64,000 nucleotides of DNA from assembly GCF_007829955.1 (NCBI RefSeq), contig NZ_VIWX01000001.1, positions 1,302,001 through 1,366,000 on the forward strand. Reading direction: 5' to 3'. The translations under genes and the position numbers were made by a program. Source of the stretch: Saccharopolyspora dendranthemae (GTDB taxonomy: Bacteria; Actinomycetota; Actinomycetes; Mycobacteriales; Pseudonocardiaceae). Of this stretch, positions 34,096 to 42,870 are shown piece after piece; within the stretch, counting starts at the first letter, position 1, and each line of letters opens with the position of its first letter. The notes below the pieces were generated by a model, which was not told where the DNA came from, did not search any database, and worked only from the letters and a program-made list of their open reading frames with translations.

Positions 34096-34776
34096 ATGCC
34101 CACCCGACCTCGCACGGTGGCGTTCGACGTCGTCGAAACGCTCCTGTCCCTGGAACCCCTGCGGCCCCGGTTCGCCGACGCGGGACTCGCCCCCGAACTG
34201 CTCGAGCGCTGGTTCGACCGGCTCCTGCGCGACGGCATGGCCTTGACCCTCGCCGGTGACTACGCGAATTTCCCCACCGTCGCCGCAGCGGCGCTGAAGA
34301 CGCTCGCCCGCGGCGACCTCGACGACGACACCATCGCCCACGTCCTGGCGGGATTCCACGACCTCCCGGCGCATCCCGATGTCGAACCCGCCATGCGTGC
34401 GCTCTCCGAGGCGGGCATCTCCGCGGTCTGCCTGAGCAACGGCACCGCCGAGACCACGACCAGGTTCCTGGAGCACAACGAACTCGATCAGCACGTCGAC
34501 CAGGTCATCAGCGTCGCCGACGTCCACAGCTGGAAGCCGCCCGTCCGCGTCTACGAGCACGCGCTCCACGAGATCGGCCGAGCCCCGCACGAGGTCGCCC
34601 TGGTCGCAGTGCACGCGTTCGACTGCCACGGTGCGAAACGAGCCGGGCTCACCACCGGTTGGGCCGACCGCCTCGAAGGCCACTACAGCGAAATTTTCAC
34701 CCCGGCGGACATCGTCGGAGTCGATCTCGTCGACGTCGCCCGGCAGCTCGCAGCGCTGCCACCCGCAGCGGGCTGA
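34096..34776 (+). CDS. HAD-superfamily hydrolase, haloacid-dehalogenase type II-like
   Basis: This 226-residue protein has nucleophile Asp11 in AFDVVETLLSL, the Ser motif in CLSNGTAETT, a Lys in HSWKPPVRVYEHA and the acidic/ligand loop VAVHAFDCHGAKRAG. The order and spacing fit L-2-haloacid dehalogenases (type II), which lack the second Asp of phosphatase HADs. The real substrate may be a haloacid or a small phosphate-free analogue. The IS relic lies directly upstream, and a FetB-like gene converges from the right. Confidence 0.85.
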   Translation: MPTRPRTVAFDVVETLLSLEPLRPRFADAGLAPELLERWFDRLLRDGMALTLAGDYANFPTVAAAALKTLARGDLDDDTIAHVLAGFHDLPAHPDVEPAMRALSEAGISAVCLSNGTAETTTRFLEHNELDQHVDQVISVADVHSWKPPVRVYEHALHEIGRAPHEVALVAVHAFDCHGAKRAGLTTGWADRLEGHYSEIFTPADIVGVDLVDVARQLAALPPAAG

Positions 34777-34821
34777 GAGGCGCCGCGCGAGGACTCCGGC
34801 CCGGTTCACCGGATTCGCCCG

Positions 34822-35664
34822 CTACGACGGTCTCCCGCGCCGCACCGCGCGCATCGCGGCCAGCACGCGTGCGTGCGGGGCGACGCCGGTGGAGCGCCGG
34901 TGCGCCGGGTCAGGACCGGTCAGCCGTCCCCCGGCCACGACGTGCAGCGTGACCACGATCGCGACAGCCTCCACCGCGAGCAGGCCGATCAGCACGAACA
35001 GCTGCACGATCCCCGCGTCGACCGGGCTCGCGCCGCCCAGCAGCATGCCGACGAACGCTCCGGGCAACGTCACCGTGCCCACCGTCCGGGTCTGGTCCAA
35101 CGCGGGGACCAGCGCGTTGCCGGCGACGGGTTGCGCGATCTCCAGCCTGGACCGGCTGTCGCTCAACCCCAGCGACAGCGCGGCCTCCACCTCTCCGCGA
35201 CGCTGGTGCAACTCCTCCAGCAGCCTGCGCCCGGCGAGCGCGGTCGCGGTCAACGCACCACCGATGAGCTGACCCACCAGCGGAACCAGCACCAGCCCCC
35301 GCAACGGGACCGCGCCGGACCCCACCAAGATCGCCACGACGGGGCCCACGCCCACCGCGATCGGCACTCCCGCCCACCACCACGTGCGATCGGGGGTGAT
35401 CCGCCGCCCAGCGGTGCGCGTCGCGATCACGAACATCAGGGCCAAGAACGCCACGACCAGCGCGACCGAGTTGACGATCGCAGCGATGACCGAGGACACG
35501 ATCAGCAGCTGCAGCGCTCCCCGGACACCAGCTCCCAGGATCGACCACCACCGGGTCAGACCTCCCAAGGCGACGACCCCTGCCGTCGCCACGAGCAGCA
35601 CGGCGATGACTCCGGCCAGAACGGGCGTGACCGGAATCCCGCCCGAGTGAGCAGCGAACGGCAT
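34822..35664 (-). CDS. FetB/UPF0014-family membrane protein
   Basis: The 280-residue protein has about seven hydrophobic helices and the UPF0014 signature around RTVGTVTLPGAFVGMLLGGASPVDAGIVQ. The segment GLSDSRSRLEIAQPVAGNALVPALDQ precedes it. In E. coli FetB is the permease of the iron-export ABC transporter FetAB. No ATPase (FetA) gene adjoins it here, so it either uses one from elsewhere or works differently. A TetR-type operator sequence sits about 100 bp upstream. Confidence 0.8.
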   Translation of the reverse strand: MPFAAHSGGIPVTPVLAGVIAVLLVATAGVVALGGLTRWWSILGAGVRGALQLLIVSSVIAAIVNSVALVVAFLALMFVIATRTAGRRITPDRTWWWAGVPIAVGVGPVVAILVGSGAVPLRGLVLVPLVGQLIGGALTATALAGRRLLEELHQRRGEVEAALSLGLSDSRSRLEIAQPVAGNALVPALDQTRTVGTVTLPGAFVGMLLGGASPVDAGIVQLFVLIGLLAVEAVAIVVTLHVVAGGRLTGPDPAHRRSTGVAPHARVLAAMRAVRRGRPS

Positions 35665-36309
35665 GGACCGACCCTACTGATCGGACCCGATCCCGGGATC
35701 TCACGGCGCGCCGTGGCACGCACTGGTCGACCGTGACGGACGGCAGCCTCAACTGGGCTCACATTGCTACCAGTCGGTAGACAGGACAGGTGTCCAGCGG
35801 GGAGGATCACCTCCCGGACGATTTCTCGTTCGCTGCGCGTCCGGGATTGACTTCCCTCTCAATTTCTGGCATTTCTTTCGTAGCGGAACCGAATGAGGAT
35901 TGGTCGGTTCAGCATTTTTCTCCAGGTTGTTATCGAGGTCGATTCGAGCCGACAGATCGACCAGTGTCGTGACTCACCCAGAAACACCACGAAGAAACAA
36001 CAAGTGCATCCCTCTGCGCTCCTGACCAGCGCAGATAATGACATTCGGGCCCATTCCCCAACGCTTCCCCCAATAGACGACTCGCGGATTAGGGGGCTGT
36101 TCTCCCTTTGTGTTCTGCGGCCGTCGATCTAGTGTTCTCGAGGCGGAGGGGACATCGCGACGACATCGCAGCGCGAGTTCGGATGTGCGGGATGCACGCC
36201 GCTGAAGCTCGGTGCGTGAGCTTTCAGCGGGGATTCGTCGAGCAACGTCGAGATGTTTCCCTCCGTCTCCTCGGGACATTCGCGCCTGCTGGCCGGGAAG
36301 GGAACACCC
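35665..36309. promoter_or_regulatory. 645-bp AT-rich intergenic region with a TetR-like operator at 35767-35780
   Basis: CTACC-AGTC-GGTAG (35767-35780) is a clean inverted repeat of the size bound by TetR regulators, yet no TetR gene adjoins it. From about 35840 to 36110 the base composition falls well below that of the surroundings, and no conserved protein is encoded. This stretch presumably contains the promoter of the IniB-like gene. Confidence 0.45.
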
Positions 36310-37131
36310 ATGCTCACGATGCATGAGTTCTTGTCCCGCCTCGTCAGCGACCCGGGAGCGCGATCGGCCTTCGAAGCCGATCCGCTCGGCTCGCTGAAGC
36401 AGGCCGATCTCGGGGAGATGAGCAGCACCGACGTGGTGCAGGCCGCGTCGCTGATGCTCGACCACGCACCGGTCGAGATCGTCGAGAAGCTGGTCCGGGC
36501 CACGCAGCCGGGCCTGGCTCGTCTCGGCGGCAACCAGCACGTGGCACTGACCTACCCTCTGCCGTCCTTCGTGGACGGTGACAACGAGATGGAGCACGAA
36601 AGCATGCCTACCCCCGACATCTTCTCGTCCCTGGGCGACGTCGACCGGATGATGCCCTCGTCCGAGACGAGCAACACCGACGAGAGCACCACCACCACCG
36701 AAACCTCCGAGGACACCAACGGCTCGAACAACCCGATCGGAGCGGGCAACGAGTTCCAGCTCGACGGCCTGATCGGCGACATCAACGCCGGAGACGTCTC
36801 GGGCATCACCAACAGCGGTGACATCAACGCGGGCAACGTGGTCGGCAACGGCGTGACCGACGTCGTCGGTGGCGTGACCGACACCGTGGGCGGCGTCGAA
36901 GGCGGCGACGTGATGGGCGGTCTCGGTGACATCGCTGGAGCCGGCGACATCACCGGTGGCCTGCAGGACCTCGGCGGTGTGATGCCCGAGGTCGGCGACG
37001 TCACCAACGCGCTGCCGGTCGAAGGCATGACCGACCTGGCCCCGCAGGGCTCGCTGATGGCGCCGGTTACCGGCGCCGACGGCCCCGTCGAGGGCACGGT
37101 CGGCGACCTGGCCGGAGGCCTGGACTTCTGA
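36310..37131 (+). CDS. IniB N-terminal-domain protein, acidic Gly/Asp-repeat tail
   Basis: The first 60 of 273 residues resemble the IniB N-terminal domain (MHEFLSRLVSDPGARSAFEADPLGSLKQADLGEMSSTDV), as found in the isoniazid-induced IniB of mycobacteria. A Thr/Ser/Glu stretch follows, and then about 130 residues of low-complexity Gly/Asp/Val repeats (GDINAGDVSG, GDINAGNVVG). There is no signal peptide. The ATG at 36310 has AAGGGAA upstream. A strong terminator follows. IniB-type proteins are linked to envelope stress, but their action is unknown. Confidence 0.78.
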   Translation: MLTMHEFLSRLVSDPGARSAFEADPLGSLKQADLGEMSSTDVVQAASLMLDHAPVEIVEKLVRATQPGLARLGGNQHVALTYPLPSFVDGDNEMEHESMPTPDIFSSLGDVDRMMPSSETSNTDESTTTTETSEDTNGSNNPIGAGNEFQLDGLIGDINAGDVSGITNSGDINAGNVVGNGVTDVVGGVTDTVGGVEGGDVMGGLGDIAGAGDITGGLQDLGGVMPEVGDVTNALPVEGMTDLAPQGSLMAPVTGADGPVEGTVGDLAGGLDF

Positions 37132-37159
37132 TCCGCCCTCCCCTCGGTTGAGGGGTTCG

Positions 37160-37201
37160 CCGGTGGGAGGTACTGCCCCCGACAGCAGAACCTCCCACCG
37201 G
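37160..37201 (+). terminator. strong hairpin terminator after the IniB-like gene
   Basis: A perfect 12-bp stem, CCGGTGGGAGGT with ACCTCCCACCGG, encloses an 18-base loop and is followed by TTCTTCTCCTCC. It lies 28 bases after the stop codon. Confidence 0.85.
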
Positions 37202-37334
37202 TTCTTCTCCTCCGGAAGAACCCGTTCGTGTCCGAGACCAGTCCACCAGGGACTCGGCAACGAAATCCGTTCATGAGAAGCAGAACGGGCACCTACGACC
37301 CCACGCGGTCAGCTCCCTTCGGGGGCTGGCCCCG

Positions 37335-37955
37335 ATGTCGGCGGTAACGCCACCAGCGGACCCGCCGAGCTGGCGCGGCGATCGACGAGCGATGGCGACG
37401 TGGGCTCGGGAGATCGACGGCACCGCCCTCCTCGGCAAGATCGCCGCAGGTGACGACGCTGCGATGAGGCAGCTGCACCGATTGCTCTGGGACTACGTGG
37501 TCGGGGTGATCGAGTGGACGGTCCAGGATCGGTCGCAGGCCGAAGAGGTCGCGCAGGAAGTGTTCATCGAGGTCTGGCGCACCGCCGCCCGGTACCGGCC
37601 TGAGCGGGGCAGCGTCGTGACCTGGGTTCTGACGCTGGCCAGGCGCCGCGCCATCGACCGGGTCCGTTCCACCGAAGCCTCCAGGCGGCGCGAAGCCCGC
37701 TACCTCAACGAGGTTTTCAGCAGGCCCTACGACAACGTGGTCGAGGAACTGCTCGCCGCATGGGAACACCAGCAGGTCCGCCTCCACCTCGACGGCCTGA
37801 GCGGCCTGCAGCAGCAGGCGGTCGAGCTCGTCTACTACCGCGGCCACACCTCCGGCGAGGCGGCGCAGCTGCTGGGCGTGCCGCGGGCGACGGTGAAGAC
37901 GCGACTGCGCGATGCCTTGATCCGCCTCCGCCGCCAGCTCGCCGAGGACTCCTGA
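37335..37955 (+). CDS. ECF sigma factor, SigK-like
   Basis: This 206-residue protein has region 2 (WTVQDRSQAEEVAQEVFIEVWRTAARYRPERGSVVTWVLTLARRRAIDRVRS) and region 4 (LQQQAVELVYYRGHTSGEAAQLLGVPRATVKTRLRDALIRLRRQL). These resemble SigK (ECF19). The usual adjacent anti-sigma RskA is missing; instead a Tat-exported ferritin-like protein follows 147 bp later. The start may be ATG 37335 or ATG 37392, as neither has a strong ribosome site. Confidence 0.9.
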   Translation: MSAVTPPADPPSWRGDRRAMATWAREIDGTALLGKIAAGDDAAMRQLHRLLWDYVVGVIEWTVQDRSQAEEVAQEVFIEVWRTAARYRPERGSVVTWVLTLARRRAIDRVRSTEASRRREARYLNEVFSRPYDNVVEELLAAWEHQQVRLHLDGLSGLQQQAVELVYYRGHTSGEAAQLLGVPRATVKTRLRDALIRLRRQLAEDS

Positions 37956-38102
37956 CGAAGTACGCGGCTGCGGCTCGAACGGGTGGTGCGCAGCGGCGAG
38001 CAATCCTCGCGGTGTCCCGCTACGAACCCTCTGTGGAACGGCGTCGATCACCACGCGCGTCGAGATCCACCGAACGCATCCCGTGGTGCCAGGAGGACCT
38101 GC

Positions 38103-39083
38103 ATGTTCGGAAAGAGCTACGTCACCAGAATCATCGACCACAGCACGAACACCTCGACCGACCGCCGGCGATTCCTGCGCAGCGCGGGAATCGGTGGCCT
38201 GGGCGTGCTCGGCGCTACCGCTCTCCCCGCGGCGGCAACGGGCACCGCGGCGGCGGAGACGACCGAATCCGGGGCGCCCAGCGACGGTGCTGTGCTCAAC
38301 TTCGCGCTCAACCTCGAGTACCTAGAGGCCCAGTTCTACTCCTACGCAGTTCACGGCCGCGGTCTGCCGGAGTCGTTGACCAAGGGCACCGGCGATCCCG
38401 GCCCGGTCCACGGCGGCCGTGCGGTGCGCTTCGGCAGCAAGAAAGTCCGCCAGTACGCGCAGGAGATCGCCTCCGACGAACGGCAGCACGTCGAGTTCCT
38501 GCGCACCGCACTGGGTTCGGCGGCGGTCGGCCAGCCCGAGATCGACCTGCAGGACAGCTTCACCGCCGCCGCTCAGGCGGCCGGGCTCGTCAAACCCGGT
38601 AACACCTTCGATCCCTACGCCAACGAGGAGAACTTCCTGCTGGCGGCGTTCTTGTTCGAGGACGTCGGCGTCACCGCCTACAAGGGCGCCGCGCCCCTGA
38701 TCCAGAACAAGACCTACCTGGAAGCCGCTGCGGGCATCCTGGCCGCCGAGGCGTACCACGCGGCGAACATCCGGACCGCCCTGTTCGAGAAGGAACCCGG
38801 GCTGCTGGGCACCGGCCTGCTCGGACGCGATCTCAAGGAAGCCACCGTCAAGCTGTCCGACGCCCGGGACAGCCTCGACGGCACCAGCGACGTGGACCAG
38901 GGCATCGTCAACGGTGACGGGGACGCCAACATCGTGCCCACCGACAAATTCGGCGTCACCTACAGCCGGAGCGCCGGGCAGGTCCTCAACGTGGTGTACC
39001 TGACCAACCAGCAGGCCACCTCCGGCGGGTTCTTCCCGCGCGGCGTCAACGGTGAGATCAACACCAGCGAGAACAACGCCTGA
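38103..39083 (+). CDS. Tat-exported ferritin-like (desiccation-related) protein
   Basis: The 326-residue protein carries a twin-arginine signal (TDRRRFLRSAGIGGLGVLGATALPAAA, residues about 19-45). A Ferritin_2 four-helix domain follows, with paired Glu/His motifs ALNLEYLEAQFYSYAV and IASDERQHVEFLRTAL, then FLFEDVGVTAYKGAAP and ILAAEAYHAANIRTALF. It should fold in the cytosol, perhaps with metal, before export. A GGAGG site precedes the ATG. It follows the SigK-like gene. In other actinobacteria similar pairs with ECF factors occur, suggesting stress control, but the role here is open. Confidence 0.88.
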   Translation: MFGKSYVTRIIDHSTNTSTDRRRFLRSAGIGGLGVLGATALPAAATGTAAAETTESGAPSDGAVLNFALNLEYLEAQFYSYAVHGRGLPESLTKGTGDPGPVHGGRAVRFGSKKVRQYAQEIASDERQHVEFLRTALGSAAVGQPEIDLQDSFTAAAQAAGLVKPGNTFDPYANEENFLLAAFLFEDVGVTAYKGAAPLIQNKTYLEAAAGILAAEAYHAANIRTALFEKEPGLLGTGLLGRDLKEATVKLSDARDSLDGTSDVDQGIVNGDGDANIVPTDKFGVTYSRSAGQVLNVVYLTNQQATSGGFFPRGVNGEINTSENNA

Positions 39084-39246
39084 CAGAGCGGCGCGGTGGC
39101 GGCCCCGTCGACCATCCCAGGGACGGGGCCGCACCACCGCGCCCTTCCCGATGCGGGCCATCTGGGCGGAAGGCGCCGGCTTCCCGCGTCGTAGAAGTCA
39201 CGCTCTCCTCGGAGCTGCGCGGCACCGTCGGGCAGAGCGCTGTCGC

Positions 39247-40551
39247 TCACCAGGCCCCGGTCAGGCGGTGCCACGCGTCGGCGCGCCAGTCCCCGTCGAC
39301 GGAAGTTCTGTTGCCCTCGCCGTCCCAGTGCACCAGTCCCCAGCCGTCGGGCTCGCCGTCCTCGTGCCAGCCGACCAACGGCCAGTAGGCGAAGTCCGTG
39401 TCGTTGTCGATCAGGAAGTCCACGAAGTTGTCGAACCAGGCTCGTGCCTTCGGGTCCTGCTCGTCGCCGGCCACGCCGAACTCGCTGATCCACAGCGGTG
39501 CGGTGTAGGGCTCGCCTTCCTCGGTGACGAAGAACGCCTGCCTGCGGAGCACGTCGTGCAGCTCCTCGCGAGTCAGGTCCTGGTAGCGAGGATCGTGGGT
39601 CTCGCCCGTGCCGGTCGCACCGCTGTGGTTGGGTCCCGTGTAACCGTAGAAGTGCGCTGAGTAGACGAGTTTTCCGGGCTCGGCCAACTGGTGCGACAAG
39701 GTTCGGACCGGCTCCAGGGTCGGCCGGCTGTGCGGGAACCCGTCCACCGGGAGCCCGACCCAGTTGATGCCTTCGATGATGATCAGCAGGTTCGGGTTGG
39801 CCTCGTTGAGGATGCGGTCACCGGCACGCTGCGAGGCCGCGAACCAGTCGTGCTCGTCTCCCAGCCCCCAGTTCGGGTCGTCGAGCACGTCGCGACGCAC
39901 CTCGTTGTAGAGATCGGCACCGACCACGCGCGCGTTGTCCTTGTAGCGACCGGCCATGAAAAGCCAGTCCTCTTCCCATTCCTTGTCGCTCTGACTGCTG
40001 TTCCAGCGCTCGTTGCCATCCACTCCGCAGCACCAGCGCGTCGTGTTGGTGTGGTTGTTCAGGATCACGGCCAGGCCGCTGTCGGTGAGAGCCTGGACGG
40101 CGGCGTCGTAGACCTCCAACCTGGTCTTGCCGCTCAGCTCCGGATTCGCGGCGACGGCGGCGTCGGGCACGACCGCCTGGTCATCGATCATGTCGTTGGA
40201 GAAGGGCAGCCGGACGCTGTTGAGCCCGAGTTCCTGGAAGGAGCCGATGATGTCGCTCATCGAGGCCCTGTCCAGCCCGAGCGGGACGCCGTTGCTGTTC
40301 TCGCCGTCGTGGTGGTTGGCCGGATCATTGACGTCGCCGCTGCCGTTCCAGGTGCCGCTGGCACCGTGCCAGTTGCCGGCTTCCAGCTTGAACCGGTTGC
40401 CGTCGGCGTCGACGATGTGACGCCCTTCCGTGTGCAACGGACCTGACCAGGAGACTTCCCGCTCCACCGCGAGCGGTTGCACCGGCACCAGCATCGAGGC
40501 CGCGAGCACGGCGGCGAACACGTTGACGATCACGCGCACATCCCCACACAT
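39247..40551 (-). CDS. secreted GH5-family glycoside hydrolase (cellulase-like)
   Basis: This 434-residue protein has an N-terminal signal peptide (about 1-29). The GH5 TIM barrel shows Glu217 as acid/base in GADLYNEVRRD and Glu357 as nucleophile in PLWISEFGVAG, plus LNSVRLPFSNDM and SGLAVILNNHTNT. The family cleaves beta-1,4 glucans, mannans or related glycans outside the cell. No carbohydrate-binding module is attached. The ATG at 40551 was chosen because the signal peptide follows directly; the frame extends upstream without meaning. Confidence 0.88.
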   Translation of the reverse strand: MCGDVRVIVNVFAAVLAASMLVPVQPLAVEREVSWSGPLHTEGRHIVDADGNRFKLEAGNWHGASGTWNGSGDVNDPANHHDGENSNGVPLGLDRASMSDIIGSFQELGLNSVRLPFSNDMIDDQAVVPDAAVAANPELSGKTRLEVYDAAVQALTDSGLAVILNNHTNTTRWCCGVDGNERWNSSQSDKEWEEDWLFMAGRYKDNARVVGADLYNEVRRDVLDDPNWGLGDEHDWFAASQRAGDRILNEANPNLLIIIEGINWVGLPVDGFPHSRPTLEPVRTLSHQLAEPGKLVYSAHFYGYTGPNHSGATGTGETHDPRYQDLTREELHDVLRRQAFFVTEEGEPYTAPLWISEFGVAGDEQDPKARAWFDNFVDFLIDNDTDFAYWPLVGWHEDGEPDGWGLVHWDGEGNRTSVDGDWRADAWHRLTGAW

Positions 40552-40785
40552 CGGTTCCCACGAGATCCGCCGATCCGCGCGCCGGCGTCCGGCTTCCAGT
40601 CTCGCAGCGATCAACGCACCGGAACGTGCGGGAAAATCCACACTTTCCCGCACGCCGCACGGGAGCAGGCGTCCCCGTCGCGACAACGCGGCGCACCTCG
40701 GCGCAGGGGGATCGTGTCGAGGATGTTGATGAATGACGACCGAAGGCCTACTCCGGTCGCGGGAACGCGGGTGTGTGAGTGGGGC

Positions 40786-40811
40786 GGGGAAGTTCTCATG
40801 AAAACTTCCCC
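40786..40811. repeat. second copy of the GGGGAAGTTTTCA palindrome
   Basis: GGGGAAGTTCTCA and TGAAAACTTCCCC form a 26-bp palindrome with a single unpaired position. It repeats the core of the 40-bp palindrome at 7634-7673 but has different flanks. It lies in the 450-bp gap between the GH5 start and the tRNA terminator, about 235 bp upstream of GH5. Two copies 33 kb apart suggest a dispersed repeat family. The rest of the gap shows no gene. Confidence 0.8.
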
Positions 40812-40945
40812 ATCCCAACGATCCGCTGGCACGCTGCCGGTCGCAGAACGAGCGCAACTTCTGCTGTGGACCCCGCAGCTTTTCGAGCCGGATCTGGACA
40901 CCGATGAAGGCCATCCGCCATGTCATCGCCATTCGCAAAGAAAAA

Positions 40946-40974
40946 CGGCCCCGCTCCCATGAGGAGCAAGGCCG
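40946..40974 (-). terminator. original tRNA-operon terminator, now left of the island
   Basis: Read on the minus strand, GGCC..GCTCC pairs with GGAGC..GGCC and is followed by a U-rich stretch (TTTTTCTTT). Before the island inserted, it would have lain just beyond tRNA-Val. Confidence 0.75.
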
Positions 40975-41006
40975 CTGACCTGCATAAGAAATTGGTGCGC
41001 GATACT

Positions 41007-41947
41007 GAGCGTTTTCCACTTGGCTGAGTCGGGTGCCGGGTGCTGGTGAGGCCGGTGGCGGGACGTGAAGAAGCTCCTGGTAGGAGGAGTGATTGTCTAG
41101 ATCAACTCTTCCAGTACCAGGAGCTTCAAGGTGCTTTCTTACCCGTCGTCGATGTCGGTGTCCAGTCGCGCGCTGAACATGCTGGCCGAAGCCTTACGGC
41201 ATGAACGGCGCGCGCGCCGGACCCGTTGGAGGCGCCTCGAGGCGGGCGAGCAGGCTCTGTTGGTGTTGGCCTACTTGCGCAAAGGCGAGACCTACACCGA
41301 TCTCGCCGGCGGGTTCGGGATCGGGCTGGCGACGGTGTTCCGCTATATCCGTGAAGCCCTCGACGTGCTCGCCGCGATGGCCATACCTCTGACCACGGCG
41401 GTCGAGCTCGCGCGCCGGAAGGCGTTCGTCACCCTCGACGGCACCCTGCTGCGGATCGACCGGGTGGGCATGACCGGTGGTCGCGATCGCCCGTTCTACT
41501 CCGGAAAACACAAGAGGCATGGGCTCAACGTGCAGGTTCTCGCTGACCCGGCCGGACGGCTGATCTGGACCTCACCAGCGTTGCCGGGTGCGCGGCACGA
41601 CATGGGCGCGGCTCGGGAACACGGGATCATCGACGCGCTCAATGATGCTGGAGTGCGGGTGCTCGCTGACAGCGCCTACCGCGGCGCCGGCGCGAACGTC
41701 GAAGTCCCGCACCGCCGCCCACCGCGCGATCCGGAGACCGGCGAGCGTCGTCGGCGACTATCGGCCAACGAGAAAGCCGTCAACACAGCCCATGCCCGGC
41801 TACGCGGGCCCGGCGAGCGCGCGAACGCACAGCTCAAATCATGGAGGATCCTCCGCAAGATCCGCTCCAGCCCACGGCACATGACCCGGCTCGTTGACGC
41901 CATCCGCAGCCTCATCCACGCCGACTGAACCCAAGTGGAAAACGCTC
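41007..41947 (+). mobile_element. IS5/ISL2-type insertion sequence, 941 bp, intact ends
   Basis: The 17-bp terminal inverted repeats are perfect (GAGCGTTTTCCACTTGG at 41007-41023 and its complement at 41931-41947). A 3-bp target duplication ACT (41004-41006 and 41948-41950) fits the ISL2 group of the IS5 family. A hairpin (41070-41127, arms GAAGCTCCTGGTA/TACCAGGAGCTTC) overlaps the leader of the transposase gene and may limit its translation. Confidence 0.9.
41131..41928 (+). CDS. IS5/ISL2-family transposase (DDE)
   Basis: This 265-residue protein has an N-terminal helix-turn-helix region (YTDLAGGFGIGLATVFRYIREAL). The DDE domain includes FVTLDGTLLRID, YSGKHKRHGLNVQVLADPAG, PGARHDMGAAREHG, VLADSAYRGAG, and a terminal Glu region ANAQLKSWRILRKIR. 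The length is complete and the frame unbroken, so the copy may be active. The GTG start lies just after the leader hairpin. Confidence 0.9.
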   Translation: MLSYPSSMSVSSRALNMLAEALRHERRARRTRWRRLEAGEQALLVLAYLRKGETYTDLAGGFGIGLATVFRYIREALDVLAAMAIPLTTAVELARRKAFVTLDGTLLRIDRVGMTGGRDRPFYSGKHKRHGLNVQVLADPAGRLIWTSPALPGARHDMGAAREHGIIDALNDAGVRVLADSAYRGAGANVEVPHRRPPRDPETGERRRRLSANEKAVNTAHARLRGPGERANAQLKSWRILRKIRSSPRHMTRLVDAIRSLIHAD

Positions 41948-41986
41948 ACTGGGATTGAACCAGTGACCTCTACCGTGTCAAGGTAG

Positions 41987-42535
41987 ACAGTCGCAGGCCC
42001 CTGACCTGCGAAAATCGAGAACCAGCAGGTCGCGACCATACCGTTCCCGCCACCTAGATGCGGTTGAGTGCAGTTCAAGGAACATCCATCCTCCCAAAAT
42101 CCTCCCAAATCTTTGCTCCCAGAGATCAACAACGCTCACCGAAAGAGAGCCGATCAGCTGACAGTCCCAACCCGGATGAGCCGAGGTGTCTACGCCCGTC
42201 CGCAGCGGTGACACTGAAACGAGCGAGAAGCCCTGGTGCAGGTCAAGGCGTCAACCAAATCCTGGGCAGACCCATCGAGTAGCCGACGATGCGGTTGAAA
42301 TAGCAGTCCTTGACCCCACACAGATACAGCTTGCCCTCCGAACAGGGGTTTCATACCCTAAAGTCACTAAGCGTTTCAGATTCAGCACCCCGGGCAGCGG
42401 ACTCTGAGCTGCTTTCTCCGACGTTGCGGGAGGTCAGCGGGTCGTGGCGCGCCATCACCCAAAGCATTATCGGGCCTCCTCGGGACGCATTTGCGTGGGC
42501 TCACACAATTCATTGACTAGTATGCGCCCGTGAGC
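41987..42535. other. island left part without a gene, with 11-bp tandem repeats
   Basis: No convincing coding region lies here. ATCCTCCCAAA occurs twice head to tail (42088-42109), which may be arm-type integrase sites beside the attachment core. In integrative elements the integrase gene normally lies at this end. None is present, so the element is probably decayed. Confidence 0.45.
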
Positions 42536-42775
42536 TTAGCGCGACGGACCAATGACTCCCGAAAAAAATAGAACCCCGATAGCAAGAAAAAAAATTCCAC
42601 CTGCGACTGCGCCCCACCTATGCCAGAGGAACCACCTCGCCAACTTCTCATTTGACATTTTTGGCCAATAACTACTAGCGTTTTTTGTACTGACCCGAGC
42701 GAAGGGTTTGCTGAACGCCACAAAAAGGAATCCTGCAACGGTAAGGATTGCAACTAATAGTGATTCAAAATTCAT
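42536..42775 (-). CDS. small membrane protein of the island
   Basis: The 79-residue protein has two hydrophobic helices (about 5-25 and 53-74) around a basic loop ending in WLFLWHRWG-type aromatic residues (ARWFLWHRWGAVAGG). Its GC content is far below that of the chromosome, which supports foreign origin. The ATG at 42775 was chosen; the frame extends 14 codons upstream. No family is recognised. A stem-loop terminator of the next gene lies upstream of it. Confidence 0.5.
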   Translation of the reverse strand: MNFESLLVAILTVAGFLFVAFSKPFARVSTKNASSYWPKMSNEKLARWFLWHRWGAVAGGIFFLAIGVLFFSGVIGPSR

Positions 42776-42820
42776 CTCGACTTCAGCCTCGGAATTATTG
42801 ATGAAAGCTCCCGGCAAACT

Positions 42821-42868
42821 TGATCAAACCCTGGCGCGATGAAACATCATCGCGCCAGGGTTTGATCA
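42821..42868 (-). terminator. 21-bp perfect stem terminator after the truncated island gene
   Basis: TGATCAAACCCTGGCGCGATG and its exact complement are separated by six bases (AAACAT). It begins two bases after the stop codon of the truncated gene at 42871 and is symmetrical enough to act in both directions. Confidence 0.85.
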
Positions 42869-42870
42869 TA

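Larger units (their letters stand above)
40991..41986. other. left attachment-site copy (tRNA-Val 3' end), split by an IS
   Basis: Bases 40991-41006 plus 41951-41986 together are identical to 44707-44758 over 52 bp. They represent the 3' half of tRNA-Val(GAC) including the CCA-encoding end and T arm down to the anticodon. An insertion sequence at 41007-41947 interrupts the copy. Direct repeats made from a tRNA 3' end are the classic scars of an integrated element. Confidence 0.85.

Noticed and set aside
41839..42214. Minus-strand frames with tryptophan-rich stretches near the left attachment site as an integrase remnant
   Set aside because: No tyrosine- or serine-recombinase motif could be seen, and the frames run across the IS end and tRNA fragment.
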